13,470 nucleotides of DNA from CF-96 sp036269455. Its GTDB lineage: Bacteria > Chloroflexota > Dormibacteria > Aeolococcales > Aeolococcaceae. Location: the NCBI GenBank assembly GCA_036269455.1, contig DATARS010000222.1, forward strand, positions 1 to 13,470. Direction: 5' to 3'. The notes below the pieces were generated by a model. The model worked only from the letters and a program-made list of their open reading frames with translations, was not told where the DNA came from and searched no databases. The translations under genes were made by a program, and so were the position numbers. This document shows, piece after piece, positions 8,158 to 13,470 of the stretch (positions are counted from its first letter, which is position 1; every line of letters starts with the position of its first letter).

Positions 8158-9878
8158 GCGATCGGACCGCCGGTGCCCCGACGGCACGCCCGATCCTGCT
8201 GATCGAGGACAACCCCGGCGATGCGCGGCTGGTCCGGCTGATGCTCGAGGAGAGCGCCGACGGCCTCTTCGAGCTGCAGCACGTCGACCGTCTCGAGGCG
8301 GCGTGGGAGCACCTCCCCCGGGCCCGCTGCGTGCTCGTCGACCTCAGCCTGCCGGACGCCGACGGGCTGGAGGCGGTGGAGCGGCTGCAGTCGCTGGCGC
8401 CGGAGCTGCCCATCATCGTGCTGACCGGCCGCGACGACCTGGTGCTCGCCGTCGAGGCGCTCCAGAAGGGCGCGCAGGACTACCTCATCAAGGGGCGGGT
8501 CGACGGGCAGCTGCTGACCCGGGCGCTGCGCTACGCCATCGAGCGCAAGCATGCGGAGATCGCGCTGGCCCACCAGGCGCTCCACGACCCGCTGACCGGG
8601 CTCCCCAACCGCGCCCTCTTCGTCGACCGTCTCGAGCAGGCGCTGGCGCGGAACGCCCGGCTGCCGGCGCTGGTCGCGGTCCTCTTCGTCGACCTGGACC
8701 GCTTCAAGGTGGTGAACGACAGCCTCGGGCACGCCGCCGGGGACCGGGTGCTGACGGCCCTCTCGGAGCGGCTGCGGGCGGTTCTGCGCCCCAGCGACAC
8801 CGTCGCGCGCTTCGGCGGCGACGAGTTCACGGTGCTCTGCACCGACCTCGTCGGCGAGGAGGAGTCGTTCGCGATCGCCGAGCGGATCACCGAGGCGCTG
8901 GTGGCGCCCTTCGACCTCGGCGGGGCGGCGGTGGTGCTGACCGCGAGCATCGGCATCGCCCTCACCGGCCGCGATCACCAGGACGCACACACCCTGATCC
9001 GCAACGCCGATGCAGCGATGTACCGCGCCAAGGAGCGCGGCAACGCGCGCTGGCTCCTCTTCGACGAGGCGATCCACCGGCGCGCGGTGCAGCGCCTCGA
9101 GACCGAGGTCGCGCTGCGCCACTCCCTGGAGGCGGGCGACTTCCGTGTCCACTACCAGCCGATCGTGGACGCCGAGCGCGCCGAGCTCGCCGGCTTCGAG
9201 GCGCTGGTCCGGTGGGAGCATCCCACCCAGGGGCTGGTGCCGCCGTCCGGCTTCATCGCCCTGGCCGAGGAGACCGGTCTGATCGAGCAGCTCGGCTCGT
9301 GGGTCCTCACCGAGGCGTGCCTCCAGGCGCACCGCTGGATGGAGTGCGGGGTGATCGGACGATCGTCGCTGATGTCGGTCAACGTCTCCCCCCGTCAGCT
9401 GGTGAACCCCTCGATCTGCGACCTCGTCGCCGCCGCGCTCCACGCCGGCGGGCTGCGCCCCCACAACCTCTGCCTGGAGATCACCGAGAGCGCCCTCATC
9501 GAGGACATCGACACCACCATCGCCGCGCTCGAGGCCCTCCACGGTCTCGGGGTGCGCCTCGCGGTCGACGACTTCGGCACCGGCTACACGACGCTCAAGA
9601 ACCTCAAGCGCTTCCCCATCGACATCATCAAGGTCGACGCGTCCTTCATCGCCGGGCTCGGGCGCGATCGGGGTGACGCCGCGATCACCATGGCGGTGAT
9701 CCGCCTGGCCCATGCCCTGGGCATGGTCACCGTCGCCGAGGGCGTCGAGACCCAGGAGCAGCTCGAGCTGCTCCGGACCCTCGGCTGCGACCTCGTCCAG
9801 GGCTTCCACGTGGGCGGTCCCGTGGCCGCGGAGGCCGCCGCCGCCCGGTGGCGCCCGCTCGCGGAGGTGGGCCGGTGA
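8154..9878 (+). CDS. REC-GGDEF-EAL bifunctional c-di-GMP response regulator
   Basis: 574 aa, with three cytoplasmic domains. The receiver (about 12-130) has Glu18/Asp19, phosphoacceptor Asp63 in VLVDLSLP, Thr91 and Lys113. The GGDEF diguanylate cyclase domain (about 140-305) begins with DPLTGLPNR and has an intact GGDEF (221-225). An RPSD (212-215) lies five residues before it, the expected inhibitory site for product feedback. The EAL phosphodiesterase domain (about 315-565) has EAL (349-351), Asn410, Glu442 and Glu445 in LEITES, Asp472/473 in VDDFGTGY, Lys493, Glu529 in AEGVET and Gln549. The final FSRP-like motif seen in many EAL domains reads HVGGP here. Both activities therefore look possible, and phosphorylation probably sets the balance. 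The ATG overlaps the preceding stop by 4 nt with no Shine-Dalgarno sequence, so translation is coupled. The histidine kinase follows with another 4-nt overlap. Confidence 0.95.
   Translation: MSDRTAGAPTARPILLIEDNPGDARLVRLMLEESADGLFELQHVDRLEAAWEHLPRARCVLVDLSLPDADGLEAVERLQSLAPELPIIVLTGRDDLVLAVEALQKGAQDYLIKGRVDGQLLTRALRYAIERKHAEIALAHQALHDPLTGLPNRALFVDRLEQALARNARLPALVAVLFVDLDRFKVVNDSLGHAAGDRVLTALSERLRAVLRPSDTVARFGGDEFTVLCTDLVGEEESFAIAERITEALVAPFDLGGAAVVLTASIGIALTGRDHQDAHTLIRNADAAMYRAKERGNARWLLFDEAIHRRAVQRLETEVALRHSLEAGDFRVHYQPIVDAERAELAGFEALVRWEHPTQGLVPPSGFIALAEETGLIEQLGSWVLTEACLQAHRWMECGVIGRSSLMSVNVSPRQLVNPSICDLVAAALHAGGLRPHNLCLEITESALIEDIDTTIAALEALHGLGVRLAVDDFGTGYTTLKNLKRFPIDIIKVDASFIAGLGRDRGDAAITMAVIRLAHALGMVTVAEGVETQEQLELLRTLGCDLVQGFHVGGPVAAEAAAARWRPLAEVGR
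9863..9867 (+). promoter_or_regulatory. Ribosome-binding site deciding the histidine kinase start
   Basis: GGAGG lies inside the end of the GGDEF-EAL gene, 7 nt before the GTG at 9875. It is the strongest Shine-Dalgarno sequence noted in the window and supports the GTG that overlaps the upstream stop codon (GTGA) over any upstream in-frame codon. Confidence 0.6.
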
Positions 9879-11719
9879 CCCGGGCCGTCGACGTCATCTC
9901 CTGGATCGAGGCGGCCGCCTACGCGCTGATCGCGCTGATCACCGGGACCGCCTGGCTGCGCCAGCGCACCGTGCAGCAGGGCCTGCTGGTGGGCGCCATC
10001 GGCCTGCTCGGCGCCCTGAGCGTCCTCGGACGGGTCCAGGAGGTCACCGGACATCAGTCCGCGCTTCTCGCCCACCTCACCATCCCGGCCTTTCTCGCCT
10101 CGGGGTATGCGCTCGCCCTCTTCCGGCACAGCGTCATCCCGACGTCGCGCGTCGCTCTCGGCGTCCTCTTCGCACTGCTGGTGGCGGTCAGCCTGGGGTC
10201 GCTCGCGGTGACGCTTCCCACCGGTCTGACGCCGCCCCCCACCGCGGCGCAGTGGGCGCTGGTGTGGGGGATGCTGCTGCTCTGGAGCGGCTGCGTCGCC
10301 GAGCCGGCGGGTCGCTTCTGGCTGGCCTCCGGAGGCCGGCCGATCCTGCAGCGCGCCCGGCTGCGCGCGCTCTCCGCCGGCTACGGGGCGCTGGTCGTGC
10401 TGCTGCTCGCCAGCCTCGGCATCGGCGTCCTCGCCGGACCGGGGCTGCTGATCGACGAGCGCTACCAGCTCATCGTCTCGGTGCTGGGGGCGGTGACCGT
10501 CCCCCTCCTCTACGTCGGCTTCGCGCCGCCCCGGTGGCTGCGCCGGCTGTGGCGCGACCGCGAGGAGTCGGCTCTCCGGCGGGCCACCGCCGAGCTGCTT
10601 CTCGCCGCCGACACGGGGCCGCTGGCCGACCGCTCCCTCGGCTGGGCGCTCCGCCTGGTCGGCGCCGAACGCGGCCTGATCATCGGTCCCGGCCGGCAGC
10701 TGCTCGCCGGCCGGGAGGTCGACATCGCCGCCGCCGAGGAGCTCGCCACCCTCGACCCTGGGACCGGCCCGCGCCTGGTCGCCGTCGGCCCGACCGCAGG
10801 CGGCGTGGCCCTGGTCGCCCCGCTGCCCCTGCCCGGCGAGCCGGGCATGATCGTGGTCGTCCCGGGCGCCTTCACGCCGGTGTTCGGGGGTGACGAGGTG
10901 ACCCGGCTCGGCGAGTACGCCATCTCGGTCGCCGCCGCCCTGGAGCGGGCCTGGCTCATCGAGGCGCGGGCCGCCACCGAGCAGGAGCTGGTCCGGCGTG
11001 CGCACGAGCTCGAGCGGTCGAACGCCGCCCTCGAGGAGTTCGCATACATCGCGTCCCACGACCTGCAGGAGCCGCTGCGGATGGTGGCGAGCTACCTCGA
11101 GCTGCTGGACCGCCGGTACAGTGGCCGGCTCGACGCCGACGCCGACGAGTTCCTGGGCTTCGCCGTCGAGGGGGCGAAGCGCATGCAGATCCTCATCAAC
11201 GACCTGCTCCGCTATTCGCGCGCGGGTGGCCAGAACGCCCTGGAGGCCACCGACTGCAACGCCGTCCTCGAGACCGCCCTCGCCAACCTGCGGTCCAGCA
11301 TCGAGGAGAGCGGCGCCCGACTGCTCGTGGACCCGCTTCCGGTGGTGCGCGGCGATGCCCCGCAGCTGGTGCAGGTCTTCCAGAACCTGGTCGTCAACGC
11401 GATCAAGTTCCGGGAGCAGGGTGCGCCCGAGATCCGGATCGGCGCCGTCCGCGAGGGCGATCGGTGGGCCTTCACGGTGCAGGACAACGGCATCGGCATC
11501 GAGCCGCGGCATGCGGAGCGCGTCTTCCAGGTGTTCAAGCGGCTGCACCCACAGACCCGCTACCCGGGCACGGGAATCGGGCTCGCCATCTGCCGCAGGG
11601 TGGTCGAGCGCCATGGCGGCCGGATCTGGGTCGAACCTGCGGAGGGGGGTGGCTCGGCGTTCCGCTTCACCCTGCCGGTCGAAACCGGCCGGGGTGCGGC
11701 GGCGTTGTCCGGGCTGTGA
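9875..11719 (+). CDS. Seven-helix membrane histidine kinase, phytochrome-type HisKA
   Basis: 614 aa. The N-terminal part (about 8-218) has seven hydrophobic segments, near 8-28, 34-52, 64-84, 92-113, 124-142, 166-188 and 197-216, separated by short loops, so the sensor is buried in the membrane with no large external domain. A middle region (about 230-360) looks like a degenerate GAF-type domain without an obvious chromophore cysteine. HisKA (about 380-450) has the phosphoacceptor His395 in ASHDLQEPLR, the form typical of phytochrome-like kinases. The HATPase domain has Asn508 in NLVVNAIKF, the G1 box DNGIGI (537-542), the F box region FQVFKRLH and the G2 box GTGIGLAI (565-572). There is no fused receiver, so phosphate is probably passed to the receivers encoded just upstream. 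The GTG start overlaps the preceding stop, and the lipoprotein gene starts within this stop (GTGA). The signal sensed is unknown. Confidence 0.93.
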   Translation: MTRAVDVISWIEAAAYALIALITGTAWLRQRTVQQGLLVGAIGLLGALSVLGRVQEVTGHQSALLAHLTIPAFLASGYALALFRHSVIPTSRVALGVLFALLVAVSLGSLAVTLPTGLTPPPTAAQWALVWGMLLLWSGCVAEPAGRFWLASGGRPILQRARLRALSAGYGALVVLLLASLGIGVLAGPGLLIDERYQLIVSVLGAVTVPLLYVGFAPPRWLRRLWRDREESALRRATAELLLAADTGPLADRSLGWALRLVGAERGLIIGPGRQLLAGREVDIAAAEELATLDPGTGPRLVAVGPTAGGVALVAPLPLPGEPGMIVVVPGAFTPVFGGDEVTRLGEYAISVAAALERAWLIEARAATEQELVRRAHELERSNAALEEFAYIASHDLQEPLRMVASYLELLDRRYSGRLDADADEFLGFAVEGAKRMQILINDLLRYSRAGGQNALEATDCNAVLETALANLRSSIEESGARLLVDPLPVVRGDAPQLVQVFQNLVVNAIKFREQGAPEIRIGAVREGDRWAFTVQDNGIGIEPRHAERVFQVFKRLHPQTRYPGTGIGLAICRRVVERHGGRIWVEPAEGGGSAFRFTLPVETGRGAAALSGL

Positions 11720-12357
11720 TCCCTCCCCGGACGTCCGCCCTCGCCGGCCTGCTCGCCGCCTCCGCCCTCGCCGCCGGCTGCGGCGCGCCCGAGGCGACCA
11801 CCGCCACCCAGACCGGGAGCCGGGCCACCTCCGCCGCCTCGGGCTCGACGTCGACCGCGGTCCTCTCGACGAGCGCCACCAGCGCCACCGGGGCGACGCC
11901 GCGCTCCTCCCCCGCCCCCCTGGCCTGCAGCGGGGTGCCCGTCGAGGGCACCGTCGCCGGGGCCACCGGCCAGGCGCGGGTCCTCGACGTCTCCGCCGCC
12001 TCCCACGAGGGCGACGGCTTCGACCGCTTCGTCATCCACCTCAGCGCCGTGCCGGCCTCCTACCGGGTCATCCCCCAGGGCACCCCGGACTTCTTCGAGG
12101 ACGCCAGCGGCCGCCCGGTCACCCTGATGGGCACCGCCGGGGTGCACGTCACCCTCCAGGGCGTCGCCGGCACCCCCGTCTACGCCGGCCCCTCCGACCT
12201 CCGCCCGGGGCTGGCCCAGCTCCGCGAGGCGCGCCAGCTCGGCAGCTTCGAGGGCGTGGTGAACTGGGGTCTGGGGCTCACCAAGAACGGCTGCGTCCGG
12301 GTCATCGCGCCCACCGCCGCCGCGCCGACCCTGGTCGTGGACATCGCCACCGGCTGA
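11716..12357 (+). CDS. Lipoprotein with AMIN-like domain
   Basis: 213 aa. A short signal peptide runs from a basic start (IPPRTS) through an Ala/Leu core to a lipobox LAAGC, with the lipidated Cys near residue 23. A Ser/Thr/Ala-rich low-complexity linker follows to about residue 70. The C-terminal domain (about 85-213) has the features of actinobacterial AMIN-like proteins: HEGDGFDRFVIHL, a middle GVHVTLQGV strand, the conserved REARQLGSFEGVVNWGLGL and a final LVVDIATG strand. The mature protein should sit on the outer face of the cytoplasmic membrane. AMIN domains elsewhere help place proteins at the cell wall or secretion machinery, but a function for this version is not established. The GTG start overlaps the kinase stop by 4 nt and gives the best signal peptide. 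Co-translation with the kinase suggests it works with it, perhaps as an external sensor or ligand. Confidence 0.85.
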   Translation: MIPPRTSALAGLLAASALAAGCGAPEATTATQTGSRATSAASGSTSTAVLSTSATSATGATPRSSPAPLACSGVPVEGTVAGATGQARVLDVSAASHEGDGFDRFVIHLSAVPASYRVIPQGTPDFFEDASGRPVTLMGTAGVHVTLQGVAGTPVYAGPSDLRPGLAQLREARQLGSFEGVVNWGLGLTKNGCVRVIAPTAAAPTLVVDIATG

Positions 12358-12447
12358 GCCACGGGCCGGCTGCCGGGCGTCGCCATCCGGAGACGGTCCG
12401 ATCACGGCGGGGCCGGGTCACCGTCCGGCAGGTCACCCTTGACGGCG
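12358..12447. other. Intergenic region before the AAA ATPase
   Basis: This 90-bp gap contains no convincing promoter or hairpin terminator. A 6-bp inverted repeat (GACGGT at 12392-12397 and ACCGTC at 12420-12425) has a 22-nt loop and no T-run, too weak to call. The reading frame from the lipoprotein stop stays open through the gap into the ATPase. Confidence 0.5.
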
Positions 12448-13470
12448 GTGACCACCCTCTCCCTCGCCCCGTCGGCGCCCCCGGCGCCGAACTTCCCCTC
12501 CCGCCCGGAGTCGTGGGACGACCTCGGCGTGCCCCAGAACCTCGTCGCCGACATCGTCCTCAAGCTCCTGTACTTCAACGGGATGCTCCAGGGGCGGGAG
12601 ATCGCCCAGCGCGCCTGTGTGCCCTGGCCGTTCATCAGCGAGGTGCTCAAGGGCCTGTCCGACCAGGCCTGTGTGCAGTCGACCGGCTTCCGCCAGGGGA
12701 TCGCCGCCGGGCCGCGGCTGCTCCCCGACGAGGACATCGGGGCGGCGATGACCTACGCGATCGCCACCACCGGGCGCGCCCGGGCCCGCGACCTGTGCGA
12801 GATCAACCAGTACATCGGCCCGGTGCCGGTGCCCTTCGAGGCCTACGCGGAGGCCGCCGCGCAGGACGCGCTCCGCGAACATCCGGTGAGCCTCGACGAC
12901 CTCCGCGCCGCGCTCGGTCACCTCACCCTCGCCGAGGACACCCTGCTGACCCTCGGCCCCGCGGTCAACGAGCGCCACACCCTGTTCATCTACGGCGCGC
13001 CGGGCAACGGCAAGACCTCGATCGCCGAGGCGCTCTGCCGGCTGATGGGGCCGCCGATCTTCGTGCCCCACGCGCTGCACGTGCACGGCCAGGTGATCCG
13101 CTTCTTCGACCCGATCCACCACATCCCCAGCGATTTCGACCTCCCCGAGCACGACCGCCGCTGGGTGCTGGTCGAGCGTCCCGCGGTCATCGTCGGCGGC
13201 GAGCTCACCCCGGAGATGCTCGACCTCGCCTTCGACCGCAGCCTCGGCTACTACGAGGCGAGCACCCAGCTCAAGGCGAACGGCGGCATCTTCCTCGTCG
13301 ACGACTTCGGCCGCCAGGCGGCGATCTCCCCGCAGAACTTCTTCAACCGGCTGATCGTGCCGCTGGAGAAGGGGCTCGACCACCTCACCCTGGCCCGCGC
13401 CGGCACCGGCATCACCGCACCGTTCGCGACCATGCTCGTGCTCTCCAGCAACCTCGAGCCCAGCCAGCTC
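12448..13470 (+). CDS. AAA-type ATPase with N-terminal winged-helix-like region, 3' end outside window
   Basis: 341 codons are visible and the frame is open at the right edge. An N-terminal region (about 24-120) predicts as helical and winged-helix-like (NLVADIVLKLLYF, EIAQRACVPWPFISEVLKGL, then TYAIATTGRARA). A linker with NQYIGPVPVPFE (about 120-131) leads into the ATPase core: Walker A GAPGNGKT (183-190), Walker B FLVDDFGR (282-289) and a sensor-1-like LSSN (332-335). The Walker B reads DD rather than the common DE. I recall similar ATPases from Chloroflexota and Actinomycetota, some near pilus genes, but the role is not known to me. The GTG at 12448 is the most likely start. TTG at 12439, with AGG 6 nt upstream, is an alternative, and no in-frame ATG lies between the previous stop and the conserved region. 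It is 90 nt from the lipoprotein gene on the same strand and may or may not be co-transcribed. Confidence 0.85.
   Translation, partial: MTTLSLAPSAPPAPNFPSRPESWDDLGVPQNLVADIVLKLLYFNGMLQGREIAQRACVPWPFISEVLKGLSDQACVQSTGFRQGIAAGPRLLPDEDIGAAMTYAIATTGRARARDLCEINQYIGPVPVPFEAYAEAAAQDALREHPVSLDDLRAALGHLTLAEDTLLTLGPAVNERHTLFIYGAPGNGKTSIAEALCRLMGPPIFVPHALHVHGQVIRFFDPIHHIPSDFDLPEHDRRWVLVERPAVIVGGELTPEMLDLAFDRSLGYYEASTQLKANGGIFLVDDFGRQAAISPQNFFNRLIVPLEKGLDHLTLARAGTGITAPFATMLVLSSNLEPSQL

Noticed and set aside
8082..9809. Minus-strand open frame opposite the GGDEF-EAL gene
   Set aside because: It is antisense to a clear multi-domain protein and has a biased composition.
9584..11614. Minus-strand open frame of 676 codons opposite the kinase
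   Set aside because: It is a shadow of the kinase gene; no motifs.
12392..12425. Inverted repeat GACGGT/ACCGTC as a terminator after the lipoprotein gene
   Set aside because: The stem is only 6 bp with a 22-nt loop and no following T-run.
12433..13383. Minus-strand open frame opposite the ATPase
   Set aside because: The plus strand has Walker A, Walker B and sensor motifs; the minus translation is compositionally biased with no family match.

Overview
The window is very GC-rich (about 70% or more by eye), with few intergenic bases and frequent GTG starts. The gene order radA, PIN/TRAM (yacL-like), ispD, ispF, cysS matches the block known from Firmicutes and other Gram-positive-type (Terrabacteria) lineages. 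Together with the GC content and an AMIN-like lipoprotein of the actinobacterial kind, this suggests a high-GC lineage such as Ca. Dormibacterota, Chloroflexota or Actinomycetota. The sequence alone does not settle which. No RNA genes, insertion sequences, CRISPR arrays or phage genes were seen, and no stretch over 300 bases lacks a gene.

Layout. (1) Positions 5160 to 1, minus strand: a tight housekeeping operon radA, PIN/TRAM membrane protein, ispD, ispF, cysS (cysS runs off the left edge). Gaps are 1 to 7 nt if ispD starts at a CTG codon. disA, which lies between radA and yacL in Bacillus, is absent. (2) 5161 to 5361: a divergent promoter region. A good promoter for radA has its -10 element only 6 nt from the ATG. 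(3) 5362 to 5553, plus strand: a 63-residue protein with a Cys/His cluster, whose stop codon directly abuts the stop codon of (4) uvrB, 7611 to 5554, minus strand. (5) 7612 to 7716: a 105-bp divergent region between uvrB and a signalling operon; both genes have TAGNNT elements 7 to 8 nt before their start codons. (6) 7717 to 12357, plus strand: four genes joined by three consecutive 4-nt stop/start overlaps. They encode a stand-alone receiver of the Rcp1 type, a REC-GGDEF-EAL protein with both catalytic signatures intact, a seven-helix membrane histidine kinase with a phytochrome-type HisKA domain, and a lipoprotein with an AMIN-like domain. (7) From about 12448 to the right edge, plus strand: the first part of an AAA-type ATPase.

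How the genes work together. The left half combines DNA repair (RadA, UvrB), isoprenoid precursor synthesis (IspD, IspF, consecutive enzymes of the MEP pathway apart from the kinase step) and cysteinyl-tRNA charging. The right half looks like one signalling unit: a membrane kinase that could phosphorylate two receivers, one without an output domain and one that makes and/or breaks c-di-GMP, co-translated with an exported lipoprotein. That lipoprotein-kinase-c-di-GMP cassette is the most promising candidate for an undescribed system. The recurring TAGNNT box close to start codons suggests leaderless transcripts in this organism.
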